DNA from: Terrimicrobium sacchariphilum
GTDB lineage: Bacteria > Verrucomicrobiota > Verrucomicrobiia > Chthoniobacterales > Terrimicrobiaceae
DNA length: 64,000 nucleotides
Assembly: GCF_001613545.1 (NCBI RefSeq)
Contig: NZ_BDCO01000002.1
Location: forward strand, 2,790,001-2,854,000
Reading direction: 5' to 3'
Below, one piece after another: positions 8,740-18,453 of the stretch (position 1 is its first letter; every line of letters begins with the position of its first letter). The translations under genes were made by a program, and so were the position numbers. The notes below the pieces were generated by a model. The model was not told the DNA's origin. It ran no database searches and saw only the letters and a program-made list of their open reading frames with translations.

Positions 8740-9449
8740 TGAAGATCGTCGTACTCCATCGTGGCCCAGGCTCCAGGCGCTCCGCCTTCACCCTGATCGA
8801 ACTGCTCAGCGTGATCGCCGTCACCGCGATCCTGCTCGTGCTCCTTTTTCCCGTGGCTGGAAAGGTGAAGGACAACGCCAACGCCTCCCGGTGCGCGTCC
8901 AACCTGCGCCAGCTCGGCATCGCCGCCATGACCTGGTCGGCGGAGAATGATAACTACATCGTCCCCTGCGACCAGGGCAGCGATGGCGCGGCCCTCTGGC
9001 CCTCGCTCCTCGCCCCGTATGTCGGGATGGAGTACGAACTCAACAATCCCGCGCGGCAGCCCTCGCTCTACCATTGCCCGGCCTCGGTGAGCGACTTTAC
9101 GCCCACCGAACGCGGAGCGTATTTCGTCAGCTACCGCGCTGCCATCACCGGACCCGCGAAGGGCGCAAACTCCTATCATCCAAAATACACCATGCTCAGG
9201 GCCTCTGCCGTGAACCCCTCGGGCTTCGTCCTCCTGGCCGACGGCAAACCCCGCAAGCCCACGAACTGGCGCGGATGGTTCGGCACCAGCTCGGGGGACA
9301 AGGACCTGCTCGGCTTTTACCACGGCGACCGGGCCAACCGCCTCTACCTCGACGGACACGTGGACTCGCAGGAACTCACCGGCTGGACCCCGATGACGCA
9401 GGAAAACTGGACCCAGCTCGGGTACTCGGGCAACGTGCGCACGTATTGA
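8739..9449 (+). CDS. Pseudopilin-like protein with prepilin N-terminus (DUF1559-type)
   Basis: The N-terminus carries a type IV prepilin cleavage/methylation motif, SAFTLIELLSVIAVTA, followed by a hydrophobic helix and the CASNLRQLGIAAMTWSAEND stretch common to the DUF1559-type pseudopilins of Planctomycetes and Verrucomicrobia. Near the C-terminus there is a LYLDGHVDS motif of the H-x9-DG type seen in these proteins. Such proteins occur in large numbers beside sugar-degradation genes; their exact role, perhaps in a secretion pseudopilus or surface assembly, is not settled. Start ATG 8739 overlaps the preceding TGA; GTG at 8736 would add one residue. Confidence 0.85.
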   Translation: MKIVVLHRGPGSRRSAFTLIELLSVIAVTAILLVLLFPVAGKVKDNANASRCASNLRQLGIAAMTWSAENDNYIVPCDQGSDGAALWPSLLAPYVGMEYELNNPARQPSLYHCPASVSDFTPTERGAYFVSYRAAITGPAKGANSYHPKYTMLRASAVNPSGFVLLADGKPRKPTNWRGWFGTSSGDKDLLGFYHGDRANRLYLDGHVDSQELTGWTPMTQENWTQLGYSGNVRTY

Positions 9450-9465
9450 CCTTCCCTCAACCAGA

Positions 9466-10575
9466 ATGACCACGGTCGAGAATTCCCGGCTTTTCGTCCC
9501 CTGGCAGGACCCCGTCTCGGGCGTGACCAGCCACCTGCTGCGGGAGCGCGTCGCCCCCATCCAGCAATCCTTTTACTTTACCAACCGGAGCTTCTCGCTC
9601 GATGGGCGGTACCATTGGTTCTACTGCGCCTTTCCTCCCGGAGGGGATGCCTACCAGGGCCGCTCGCTGGGCGTGACCGACTTCGCCACGCAGGAGGTGC
9701 GCTGGTTTCCCGAGACGCAGTTCGCGGATGCGTCTCCCTGTGTGGATGAGAGGACGGGCGAGGCCTATTGGACGACAGGGCTGGAGGTATGGAGTCGCGG
9801 TCCGGGGTTGAACGACACCGCCCGGCGCGTGGGGGAGTTCCCCGCCGGGCTGGCGCGTGGGCGGAGGCCGCTCCGGCTCGCAACCCACCTGGGATTCACC
9901 GCCGACCGCTCTTCACTCATCATCGACGCGCAGATCGGCGACGAATGGTTCGCGGGCGACCTGCCGCTCGATGGGTCGGGCTTCCGGCTGTGGCAGAGAT
10001 TTGACCGCTGCTACAACCACGCGCAATTCAGCCCGACTGATCCCGGCCTCATGCTCATCGCCCAGGATACCTGGACCGGTGCCTCCACGGGTGCGCCGGG
10101 CGGCATCGACGACCGGCTCTGGCTCCTGCGGCGCGGCGAGATCGCGCGGCCCGTATATCCCGACGATCCCTCGCCGCTCCGGGGACACGAATGGTGGGAC
10201 CCCGACGGCGAGCACATCTGGTACGTGCGCTACCACGAGGGCACGGAGCGGGTGAACATCCGCACCGGCCAGCGCACGCTCTTCCCCGGCGACTGCATCC
10301 ACTCGCACGCCGACAGGACCGGTCAATACATCGCAAGCGACATGGCGCTGTCGCCCGAGGAGTGGACGGTGACCTTTACGAATACGGCGACCCGCCGGAC
10401 CGTCGCCATCGCGTCGCACCTCCCGGCTCCGGCCCTGCCCCGCCGCCGATACCACGTGCACCCGCATCCCCAGTTCTGCCTGGAGGACCGCTATATCTGC
10501 TACACGACCAATGTCCTCGGCGCGGTGGATGTGGCCTTTGCCTCCGTGGCGGAGCTGATCGAGCGAACGTCGTGA
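9466..10575 (+). CDS. PL22 oligogalacturonate-lyase-like beta-propeller protein
   Basis: A 369-residue cytoplasmic protein (no signal peptide) with the layout of PL22 oligogalacturonate lyases, seven-bladed propellers that split unsaturated digalacturonate. Matching landmarks are YNHAQFSPTDPGLMLI, GHEWWDPDGEHIWYVRY, DCIHSHADRTGQYI and a C-terminal HPHPQF, corresponding to the HPHPSF segment that supplies metal-binding histidines in known enzymes. The blocks align in order, but overall similarity is moderate, so the substrate may differ. It ends an operon with the secreted protein and the pseudopilin, which points to pectin-like or other uronic-acid material as the locus substrate (inference). 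Confidence 0.65.
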   Translation: MTTVENSRLFVPWQDPVSGVTSHLLRERVAPIQQSFYFTNRSFSLDGRYHWFYCAFPPGGDAYQGRSLGVTDFATQEVRWFPETQFADASPCVDERTGEAYWTTGLEVWSRGPGLNDTARRVGEFPAGLARGRRPLRLATHLGFTADRSSLIIDAQIGDEWFAGDLPLDGSGFRLWQRFDRCYNHAQFSPTDPGLMLIAQDTWTGASTGAPGGIDDRLWLLRRGEIARPVYPDDPSPLRGHEWWDPDGEHIWYVRYHEGTERVNIRTGQRTLFPGDCIHSHADRTGQYIASDMALSPEEWTVTFTNTATRRTVAIASHLPAPALPRRRYHVHPHPQFCLEDRYICYTTNVLGAVDVAFASVAELIERTS

Positions 10576-10937
10576 CGGAATATCGGAAGCGAGACCACGG
10601 TCCCGAACGAAAGGGCTGGAATCGGCGGCACGTCCTCGAGGCCGAGCATCTCTGGGGAAGCTAGCTCCCGCCGTGCGGGTTTGGGCCTGTGGTGTCCGAA
10701 AGTCTGTGTTTGGCGTCGATCTGGCACCATCTCCCCATGAGGTCGGGGAGCGTATCCTCCAATGGGGCCGGAGTGGAGGGCGTCGGAAAGCGCAACCGGG
10801 CGCGAATTTCTCGCGTGGAATTTCTCCACTCCCATCGTGAAATTCCGTTTGACGGGACGCATTGACCAGAGTCAATTCTCGGGCATCTGGCGGTCACGTT
10901 CGGAGTCGATTGCTATACCTGAATTTTCATTTCCACC
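10576..10937. promoter_or_regulatory. Intergenic region with inverted repeats upstream of the giant repeat protein
   Basis: There is no supportable gene in these 362 bases. GGAATTTC (10817-10824) pairs with GAAATTCC (10839-10846); CGCGA pairs with TCGCG at 10801-10815; ATTGAC CAGA GTCAAT lies at 10861-10876. These dyads occur 60-120 bases upstream of the ATG at 10938 and probably hold the promoter and operator of that gene. I could not place -35 and -10 boxes with confidence. Confidence 0.4.
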
Positions 10938-13900
10938 ATGGTCAGCAGGGTCAAAAGATTCAAAATGGGTTTGGGTAATCGCTTCCCAAGATATGTGGCG
11001 AGCGCCCTGGCCTCTGCTGCTGTGCTCAACTGGGGGTTCGCCGCGACGACGGAATCCACGCCCGGCTTCACGGTGACGCCTGCCGTCGGGAATGACATCA
11101 CGGCCACCTTTGATCCCGCCGCGCCCGGGGTCACCTACCCGGGCTATGTCAAGCTGATCCGCGAATCTGGAGACTCCCAGGCATATACGCTGACATCCAA
11201 TATCATCGGACCCGTCAGCGTCAGCGATCCGAACGCCTACGGGCTCTTCTTCATCTCTTCCGACAGCGGGGATCTCACGGTCAATACCGATGGCGACATC
11301 GTTTTCAGCGACGCCAAGGCGTTCAACAATCTCGCGGGCGCCCTCGGCAATGCCGCTGTCTTTGCCCTGGGCGAATCCACCGCCTCCAATGTAGGCGCCG
11401 GTATCACCTTCAACCACTCGGGCAACCTGACTGTCAATGGCACCGGGCGGGGACCTCTGGCCAATCCGATCGAACTGCTCCCCACGGCATTCCGCACAGC
11501 GGAACTCAGCGGAATCCAAGCCGTCTCCACCGGAGATAACAATGTCACCACCGGACAGACCTGGGCCGGCGGCAACATCCAGGTCACGACCGACAATGGC
11601 TCCACCATCACGATGACGCAGTCGGACGCATCGGTCATTACCGCGGGTATTTCCGCCTCTTCGGCTGCGGGTCCTGGCACCAGTTTTGGCAGCAACCCGA
11701 CGCTCAACCAGGTGGGCGTCAGTCACACGAGCAAGATCGATGTCACCGCCAACCTCGGGGCCGGTATCTTCGTCACCACCACCGGAGCCCAACTGAACAG
11801 CCCGCTCGCGACAGGGGGAACGATTGAGGTTCACCTCTACGAGAGCGTCGGCGGAACTTCGATCCGGGTGAATGATCACGACGGCGACACCGGCCAGACC
11901 GGGGTGGGAATTTACGCCGTCAGCGAAGCCTATACCCCTGACGAGCCGAACATGGGATCGAATGTCTCCGGCGGCCAGACGGAGGTCGACCTCGACCGCA
12001 ACACCAGCGTCTCGGTGGGCAATGCCGACTCGCTCCTTTCCATCGGCGTGCTCGCCGTCAGCGCTGGCACGAACGCGCTGATCAACCCCTACACCTCGCA
12101 GACCGTCAACAAGGGCGGCAGCGGCTACGGGGGTACTGCCGCCGTGACGAATGACGGCACAGTCTCAACCCGAGGGAAGGTTTCCGTCGGTATTGCCGCG
12201 CTCAGCCTGGGAGGCGCCGCCCAGGTGACATCCGTCTCGGGCTCGAGCGGACAAAGCAGCTATCTCGGAAGCGCAGGATCGACAGACGGAGGCGGCGGCA
12301 CCGTCTCGGTCACCAACGGAGTTTACGGCCAGATCCTCACCCTCGGAGAGGGCGCACATGCCATCCTCGCCATCAGCTCGGCCAGTGGCGGACTCGTGAA
12401 CAACGACCTCGCCGCCGCGGGCACTCTGGCCCCACCCGGCTCTCCGATCAATCAACTCACCGGAACCTGGGAGGACAACAACACCGGCCTGATACTGGGA
12501 AACAACTCCAGCAGTTCCACCGGCCATGACGGAGGGTCTGTCACAGTCAATAACTGGGGATTGATCACCACCGGCGACGGAATAGTCCCCTCGGCGGCCT
12601 CGATCGGCATTCTCGCCCAGAGCCTGGGAGGTGGCGGAGGAAACGCCGGAGGCGATCAGGCGGCGTTATTCATCGGTGACAAGGGCGGCAAAGGCGGCAA
12701 TGGAGGACTCGTCCACGTAAACACCTACGCCGGGAGCACGCTGGAAACCTTTGACGTCAACTCTGTCGGCGTCCTGGCCCAAAGCATCGGCGGAGGCGGC
12801 GGCAACGGAGCCAATGCCAAGGGCATCTTTGTCGCGGTGGGCGGTCGCGGCGGCCAGGGCGGCTCGGGCGGCGTCGTGAATATCGATCACGCGGGCAGCG
12901 TCACGACATTGGCGGATCATTCGTCGGGTATCATCGCCCAAAGCATCGGTGGCGGCGGCGGACACGGGGGCGCGGCGACCACGATCTCGCCGGTCTTCTC
13001 GGCTGGCATCGGCGGCAAAGGTGGCAGCGGTGGTGCCGGTGGCACGGTCTCGGCCACGCTCGAAGCGACTTCTTCCGTCCATACTTACGGGAACAACTCC
13101 GCAGCGGTGCATCTGCAATCTGTCGGCGGCGGGGGCGGAACCGGCGGGGCCGCCATGTCGGACTCCGCAGGGGGTCTCGCCATCAGCATCGCCGTGGGCG
13201 GGCACGGAGGAACCGGAGGCAATGGCGGGGAGGTCAGTGGAACCAACCTGGGCACCATCACGACAGGAACCGGTATCAGCACGGGAGCGCCGTCGATCGA
13301 TGGCAGCGACTCCTACGGCCTTTTTGCTCAAAGCGTGGGCGGTGGCGGCGGCCATGGCGGATCGGCGATCGCCAAGTCGCTCACCTCCGGTCTTGGCGAG
13401 TATCCGTCGATCGGGATCGATCTCGCGCTCGGCGGTTTTGGCGGCACAGCCGGAAATGGCAGCACGGTCGGCCTGCAGAATGAGGGTTCCGTCACCACCT
13501 GGGGAGACGGCTCCCACGCGGTCTTTGCCCAAAGCGTAGGCGGAGGCGGCGGCTCGGGTGGCGACTCGACCGCGATGGCGGCCGTCATTGACTCCGGCGT
13601 CCCCGAGGTTCCCATCACGATCGCCCACGGCGGCAATGGCGGAGGCGGCGGCAACGGCGGAGACGTGACCCTCTCGAACGAGACCGGAACCGCATCGATC
13701 ACCACCCACGGCCAAAATGCGGCGGGACTTTTTGCCCAGTCGATCGGCGGCGGCGGCGGCAATGGCGGCATCGGCAACGCCGTGGCCAAGACACCCAACC
13801 TGGGTCCCGATACCACAAACATCGTGGTCAATCTCGGCCTGGGCGGGAAGGCGGGCGGCGGCGGGGATGCGGGGTTTATCAATCTGTCCAATGACGGGAC

Positions 13901-16880
13901 CATCCAGACATCAGGCTCCGGCTCACAGGGCATCCTCGCCCAGGCCATCGGCGGCGGCGGCGGCAACTCCGGGGGAGGCAGCGCCTCTGGCGGAAATAAC
14001 AGCTACGAATTTGACCTCGCCATCGGTGCGACGGGCCCCCACGGCGGCTCCGCGACGGTAGGCTCCGGCGTCAACGACGGCTACTCGGTGCTCGTCACCA
14101 ACAGCGGCTCGATCTCCACCACGGCGGGCGATGCCACAGGCATCCATGCCCAGTCGATCGGCGGCGGCGGCGGCAATGGCGGCACATCCGATATCGAGGC
14201 CTCCACCGGCCCGCTTGCCAATCTCGCCAATCTTCTTGCTCCCGCCACCACCTATGCTTCGACCATCGCTGTCGGCGGCAAAGGCGGCACCGGCGGACAG
14301 GGTGGCGCAGTCAAGGTGGACAACACGAGCGGCAGTTCGATCGCCACCACGGGAACACGCTCGCACGGCGTCTTTGCCCAGTCGATCAGCGGTGGCGGCG
14401 GCACCGGCGGAGCTGCCAATGCGACCTCCAACTCCGCCGTCATCGACCCCTTCACCTATCAGGACCCCCCGCCCCCCGACCCGGAGCACCCGAACGATCC
14501 TCCTGATCCCCCGGAACGGAATAACAACTACAGCATCAACGCGTCCGTCGGCGGCGCTGGAGGCGACTCCCACGCGGGCGGCCAGATCGATCTCACCAAC
14601 GAGGGTTCGATCTCGACCTCCGGCTACAGTTCTCAGGGGCTTTTCGCCCAGTCCATCGGCGGCGGCGGCGGCGTGGCGGCCGACGGCTCGCTCGATACCC
14701 GCACGACCCTCAGCCTCGGCGTCCGGATCAATGGTGCCAGCGGCGAGTCGGGCTCGGGGGGCGCCGTCACTATTTCCAATACCGGCTCGATTACTACCTC
14801 GCAGAATGACGCCTACGGTGTCTTCGCCCAGTCCATTGGCGGAGGCGGCGGACTCGCCACCTCGGGTTCCGACATTCCCTTTGTCGTCAGCCCGACCTTC
14901 GGCGTCTATCCGAACCTGCATGTCGGAGTAAACCTCGGCATCAACCTGAACAACAACACAGCTGTCGATGGCGGAAAGGTCGCGGTCACCAACGGCGGCG
15001 CGACCTCCGGGCAGGGAATCGTCCATACTCAGGGCGACCTCTCCATGGGCCTCGTCGCCCAGTCGGTGGGAGGAGGCGGCGGCAAGGCGGGAACCATCTT
15101 TGGCACCAACAGCATCGCCCTCCCCGACCTCGATGTGCGGCTCGGTGCGGACAAGGGCTATGGCAACGGAGATACCGTGACCATCACCCTCGCGCCCTCC
15201 TCGGATATTCGTACGGGCAACGCGGGTGACGGGCGCGGCTTCGCGGCCTACGGCATCGTGGCGCAAAGCATCGGCGGCGGCGGCGGACTCTCGACGGACG
15301 GCTCGGCAGCCGCCACCGGCACGATCGCCCTCGGCGGATCAAGCAGCGATGCCAAGGGCGATGGCAATACGGTGACGCTCCAGGGAACCGGTCTCGTGTC
15401 CACGCAGGGCGAGGCGGCGCATGGTGTCGTCCTGCAATCGATCGGCGGCGGCGGTGGCATCGCGGTAACAGGAAGCAGCCTCGCGTATCAAGGCAGCCTC
15501 GACGGAGTCACGCCCCCTGCCCTCACGCTCGGCGGCACCCACTCGTATGGCCATGGCGGAACCGTGAGCGTCGACAACGCCCTGCTCAATGTGAGCACCG
15601 CAGGCGACAACGCCTTTGGTGTGGTCCTCCAGTCGATCGGCGGTGGCGGCGGCATTGCCACGTCGAAACAAACCGGCGGCGACATGACCCTCGGGCGGAC
15701 GGGAACCAACGACGACCAGCAGGAAGGCGGCGCGATCAACGCGACCTTCGCCCAGGGGACCACCATCACGACCACCGGCGACGGCGCTCACGCGATCGTC
15801 GTCCAGTCGATCGGGGGCGGCGGCGGAATCGCGAACCCCGAGGCCGGTCAAGGCACCCTCATCAATGTCTTTGACCAGGAAGATCAATCCCATGGCTATG
15901 GCGGCGAGACCCATGTCTCCGTGAACGGGACCGTTTCGACCTCGGGAGTCGGGGCCAACGGCATCCTCGCGCAGGTCATTGGCGGCGGCGGCGGCCTCCA
16001 GGGCAGCTGGGCAGGCAGCACCGGCGGCACCAATTCCTCCACCGATGGCAGCAAAAATGGAACCCTCACGATCACCCAGACGGGCACGATCTCGGCCACG
16101 GGCACGCACTCGATCGGTATCTTCGCACAAAATGTCGCCGGAAACGGCAGCGCGGGCAATGACATCACCATCACCGTGAACGGTTCCGTATCCGGGACCG
16201 ACTACGGCATCCGGGTCGATGGCGGGAAAACCAACCACATCCAGGTCAACGGCAGTGTTTCCGGCGGGATATATTACACCACGGGCAACAACCTGAACGT
16301 CACCAATGCGGGCACGGTCACCGGCAACATCTCGCTCAATGAGGATGCCACCGGCACGTTCACGAATGAAGACACCGGCATCTTCAATACCGGAACGTCG
16401 ATCGTTGCCACGGTCAGCAACATGGGAACGCTCCTCGTTGGCGGCGATGGCTCGGTAACCGACACCTACATGACCGGCCACTATACGCAGAGTCAATACG
16501 CCCTCATGCAGTTCGACGTCCTCTCCAGCCAGAGCTTCGACCAGTTTATATTTTCCAGCGATGGCCATGGGACATTTGATGGCGCGCTTTACGTCATGGT
16601 GGCCAACAACGGCTGGGATCTCCGCGCAGGCGACACCCTCACCCTCATCGGCGCGGCCGCGACCGGCACGAATACCTTCACCGCAGGATTCCTCGACGAC
16701 ATGGCCATTTACGGCCTCGGAGTCGGGGTCGATGCCTACCTCTTTGAGGACACGGACCACTCGATCAAAATGAGTGTCACCGCCGTTCCCGAACCTGCGA
16801 CCACTTTCCTCATGCTGGCCGGAGGAGCGGTCGTGTTCCTGCTACGTCGTCGTATGAGCCGACGGCAGGCTCCCCGGTAA
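10938..16880 (+). CDS. Giant glycine-rich beta-repeat protein with PEP-CTERM anchor
   Basis: A 1,980-residue exported surface protein. The N-terminus has a basic stretch and a hydrophobic signal segment (YVASALASAAVLNWGFA). From residue 560 on it repeats a block containing AQSIGGGGGxGG, 18 clear copies, separated by 45-110 residues rich in Gly, Ser, Thr and Asn. This repeat is known from large autotransporter-type adhesins, but there is no C-terminal beta-barrel. The protein ends with a PEP-CTERM signal instead: AVPEPATTFLMLAGGAVV, then an arginine cluster. This implies sorting by an exosortase, which is not in this window. Start ATG 10938; ATG 10965 is an alternative. A likely role is a cell-surface fibre or matrix component. 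Confidence 0.85.
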   Translation: MVSRVKRFKMGLGNRFPRYVASALASAAVLNWGFAATTESTPGFTVTPAVGNDITATFDPAAPGVTYPGYVKLIRESGDSQAYTLTSNIIGPVSVSDPNAYGLFFISSDSGDLTVNTDGDIVFSDAKAFNNLAGALGNAAVFALGESTASNVGAGITFNHSGNLTVNGTGRGPLANPIELLPTAFRTAELSGIQAVSTGDNNVTTGQTWAGGNIQVTTDNGSTITMTQSDASVITAGISASSAAGPGTSFGSNPTLNQVGVSHTSKIDVTANLGAGIFVTTTGAQLNSPLATGGTIEVHLYESVGGTSIRVNDHDGDTGQTGVGIYAVSEAYTPDEPNMGSNVSGGQTEVDLDRNTSVSVGNADSLLSIGVLAVSAGTNALINPYTSQTVNKGGSGYGGTAAVTNDGTVSTRGKVSVGIAALSLGGAAQVTSVSGSSGQSSYLGSAGSTDGGGGTVSVTNGVYGQILTLGEGAHAILAISSASGGLVNNDLAAAGTLAPPGSPINQLTGTWEDNNTGLILGNNSSSSTGHDGGSVTVNNWGLITTGDGIVPSAASIGILAQSLGGGGGNAGGDQAALFIGDKGGKGGNGGLVHVNTYAGSTLETFDVNSVGVLAQSIGGGGGNGANAKGIFVAVGGRGGQGGSGGVVNIDHAGSVTTLADHSSGIIAQSIGGGGGHGGAATTISPVFSAGIGGKGGSGGAGGTVSATLEATSSVHTYGNNSAAVHLQSVGGGGGTGGAAMSDSAGGLAISIAVGGHGGTGGNGGEVSGTNLGTITTGTGISTGAPSIDGSDSYGLFAQSVGGGGGHGGSAIAKSLTSGLGEYPSIGIDLALGGFGGTAGNGSTVGLQNEGSVTTWGDGSHAVFAQSVGGGGGSGGDSTAMAAVIDSGVPEVPITIAHGGNGGGGGNGGDVTLSNETGTASITTHGQNAAGLFAQSIGGGGGNGGIGNAVAKTPNLGPDTTNIVVNLGLGGKAGGGGDAGFINLSNDGTIQTSGSGSQGILAQAIGGGGGNSGGGSASGGNNSYEFDLAIGATGPHGGSATVGSGVNDGYSVLVTNSGSISTTAGDATGIHAQSIGGGGGNGGTSDIEASTGPLANLANLLAPATTYASTIAVGGKGGTGGQGGAVKVDNTSGSSIATTGTRSHGVFAQSISGGGGTGGAANATSNSAVIDPFTYQDPPPPDPEHPNDPPDPPERNNNYSINASVGGAGGDSHAGGQIDLTNEGSISTSGYSSQGLFAQSIGGGGGVAADGSLDTRTTLSLGVRINGASGESGSGGAVTISNTGSITTSQNDAYGVFAQSIGGGGGLATSGSDIPFVVSPTFGVYPNLHVGVNLGINLNNNTAVDGGKVAVTNGGATSGQGIVHTQGDLSMGLVAQSVGGGGGKAGTIFGTNSIALPDLDVRLGADKGYGNGDTVTITLAPSSDIRTGNAGDGRGFAAYGIVAQSIGGGGGLSTDGSAAATGTIALGGSSSDAKGDGNTVTLQGTGLVSTQGEAAHGVVLQSIGGGGGIAVTGSSLAYQGSLDGVTPPALTLGGTHSYGHGGTVSVDNALLNVSTAGDNAFGVVLQSIGGGGGIATSKQTGGDMTLGRTGTNDDQQEGGAINATFAQGTTITTTGDGAHAIVVQSIGGGGGIANPEAGQGTLINVFDQEDQSHGYGGETHVSVNGTVSTSGVGANGILAQVIGGGGGLQGSWAGSTGGTNSSTDGSKNGTLTITQTGTISATGTHSIGIFAQNVAGNGSAGNDITITVNGSVSGTDYGIRVDGGKTNHIQVNGSVSGGIYYTTGNNLNVTNAGTVTGNISLNEDATGTFTNEDTGIFNTGTSIVATVSNMGTLLVGGDGSVTDTYMTGHYTQSQYALMQFDVLSSQSFDQFIFSSDGHGTFDGALYVMVANNGWDLRAGDTLTLIGAAATGTNTFTAGFLDDMAIYGLGVGVDAYLFEDTDHSIKMSVTAVPEPATTFLMLAGGAVVFLLRRRMSRRQAPR
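12615..16004 (+). repeat. Eighteen degenerate (A/L/V)QxxGGGGG coding repeats
   Basis: Each copy encodes Gln-Ser-(Ile/Val/Leu)-Gly followed by four or five glycines, preceded by a short strand such as SHGVFA. The first copy starts at 12615 and the last ends near 16004; a decayed copy (AQNVAGNGS) follows. One copy has SISGGGG. Spacing is irregular, so these are diverged domain repeats, not a microsatellite. Confidence 0.85.
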
Positions 16881-16955
16881 GCCCGGCCAGCGCGATCACG
16901 AGCCACACCAGACTCGGATTCCCTCAATGCACGCGGGGCCGACCCGGACCGCTGC

Positions 16956-16978
16956 CCCGGGGTGCTGTTCCCCCCGGG
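16956..16978 (+). terminator. GC-rich hairpin downstream of the giant gene
   Basis: CCCGGGG at 16956-16962 pairs with CCCCGGG at 16972-16978 across a 9-base loop; AGGTTTATT follows, a weak U-rich tail. It lies 75 bases after the stop of the PEP-CTERM protein, with the next gene starting at 17138. Confidence 0.45.
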
Positions 16979-17137
16979 AGGTTTATTGAATCCTCGCCCG
17001 GGTCCGCATATAAGTACCTGCCTGCATATGGTGGGAACGCGCAAAAGGACTTCAGGAACGCCGCCGCGAGGTTCGTCGGCTCGCCTGCCCGCCGCCTCGG
17101 TTGCCCGCCAGGAATGCGCTGTCCAGTGAACCCTATC

Positions 17138-17632
17138 ATGAAAACCCGACTCCTTTCCGCCCTGCTCGCCGCGATCGCCTTCGCGGGCTGCTCGACACCG
17201 TTGTACTATGGACCGAAGCGCGACATCGGCGGCTGGGAGGTGGACCGTCTCGCGGCGGATTCGTTCCGCGTGAACTTCCGGGCCAGCAGTTACGCTGCCG
17301 ACAAGATCGTCGATGACTATGCGCTGCTGAAAGCGGCCGACACGGCACAGGAGTATGGTTTCCGCTATTTCTCGGTCGTGAACAAACAGGACATCGGCCG
17401 CACGACAGAGGTCGATCAATGGGCCAACTCGTATGCCACCGGGACCTATGGGCCGACCGGCGGGATGACATCGAGCACGCAATCCTACAACCAGACCGCC
17501 TCCGTCTACCGGCCGGGCTCCTCGCTCAAGATCATCTGTTTCAAGAACCCGCCCGCCAATCATCCCGGCACGGTTTATGACGCAAAGGAAGTCTCCGAGC
17601 GCCTGCGCGCCAGATACCAGATCGCAGGATAA
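17138..17632 (+). CDS. Lipoprotein resembling the CC0125/CC1285 family
   Basis: A 164-residue lipoprotein. MKTRLLSALLAAIAFAGC is a lipoprotein signal ending in lipobox AFAGC, so Cys18 would be acylated. The mature part (GGWEVDRLAADSFRVNFRAS, then DYALLKAADTAQEYGFRYF) matches the pattern of the CC0125/CC1285 lipoproteins of unknown function, in which a short beta strand is followed by an ALLRAAE-type helix and a GYRYF segment. I chose ATG 17138 because a start eight codons upstream puts a non-signal stretch before the basic residue. It is probably monocistronic. Confidence 0.75.
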   Translation: MKTRLLSALLAAIAFAGCSTPLYYGPKRDIGGWEVDRLAADSFRVNFRASSYAADKIVDDYALLKAADTAQEYGFRYFSVVNKQDIGRTTEVDQWANSYATGTYGPTGGMTSSTQSYNQTASVYRPGSSLKIICFKNPPANHPGTVYDAKEVSERLRARYQIAG

Positions 17633-17895
17633 CGGGCGGGCGCACCGCCAGCGCGCCGTATTTCCTGCGCCCAGAGCTGGACGGCCATGCCAGCCTCATT
17701 GGTGAAAGACACCCGCAGGGAGCGCCATTGGGTGGACCGTGCCCGATAGCCCGCCTGGCGCAATTTGCCGACCAGGAGCGGGCGGCCCGACCCTCCGCCA
17801 GACTCCCCGCGCGTCCGGAGAAAACCCAAGACTCGCGGAATCGCCCGGGGCGCGGAGAGCCGGGCAAGCCTCAGCCGAATGAGAAGCAACAGGAC

Positions 17896-17917
17896 GCCCG
17901 ACGCCGAAGCGCCGGGC
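17896..17917 (-). terminator. UUCG-loop hairpin after the glycine-zipper stress gene
   Basis: Read on the minus strand, GCCCGGCGC, TTCG and GCGTCGGGC form a 9-bp stem (one G-U pair) closed by a stable UUCG tetraloop, 7 bases past the stop codon at 17925. The tail after it is only moderately U-rich. The 290 bases between 17633 and 17924 contain no gene I can support. Confidence 0.65.
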
Positions 17918-17924
17918 GGGTGGG

Positions 17925-18440
17925 TTACTTCTCCTCGGAAACCGCCGAGATGTCCTCGAGCTTGTTCGCCTTGAAGATGTCGCGCACGCTGTGTGCGGAC
18001 TCGTGCGAGGGCGTGTGCACGGCGATAAGGTAGCCGCCGTTTTTGATATGCGTCTCGTACGTCTTCGCCTCGTACTCGGGAATCCCGAGACCGACGAGAG
18101 CGCCGACCACGCCTCCCGCCGTCGCACCAGCCGCCACGCCGCTCAGCGCGGCCATGATCGGACCCGCCGCGACGAGGGCGCCGAGACCCGGGATGGCCAG
18201 CGTGCCGATGCCTGCGAGCAGGCCCAGCGTGCCGCCGATCGCGCCTCCGGCGACCGCACCGGTGGTCGCGCCTTCCGGGGCCTTCGACGCCTTCACGGCA
18301 CCCAGTTCCGGCGTGCTGCCGGAGTCGGGCATGAGCACGGAAATGTTCGCGGCCGGGATGGCGGCGGTATTCTGGAGATCAAGGAGGGTTCGTTCCACCT
18401 GCGGGGCGGACTTGGCAATACCAACAATGGCTTTGGACAT
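17925..18440 (-). CDS. Glycine-zipper stress protein (YflT/GSP17M-like N-terminus)
   Basis: A 171-residue protein. The N-terminal 50 residues (SKAIVGIAKSAPQVERTLLD ... ISVLMPD) resemble the general stress protein 17M/YflT fold. A long glycine/alanine zipper at about 58-120 (TGAVAGGAIGGTLGLL, then GGVVGALVGLGIP) would insert into or span a membrane. The C-terminal 50 residues (YEAKTYETHIKNGGYLIAVH) complete a small alpha-beta domain. It lies 13 bases after the BON-domain gene and the two likely form an envelope-stress operon. Its leader holds a CCCTAAC motif also seen before katG and oprB. Confidence 0.7.
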   Translation of the reverse strand: MSKAIVGIAKSAPQVERTLLDLQNTAAIPAANISVLMPDSGSTPELGAVKASKAPEGATTGAVAGGAIGGTLGLLAGIGTLAIPGLGALVAAGPIMAALSGVAAGATAGGVVGALVGLGIPEYEAKTYETHIKNGGYLIAVHTPSHESAHSVRDIFKANKLEDISAVSEEK

Positions 18441-18453
18441 AGTTAAGGGAGAG

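Noticed and set aside
17575-17889. A 104-codon minus-strand frame after the lipoprotein gene
   Set aside because: A segment reads fairly protein-like, but it overlaps the end of the lipoprotein gene and extends over the hairpin at 17896. No family is recognised and no leader is visible.
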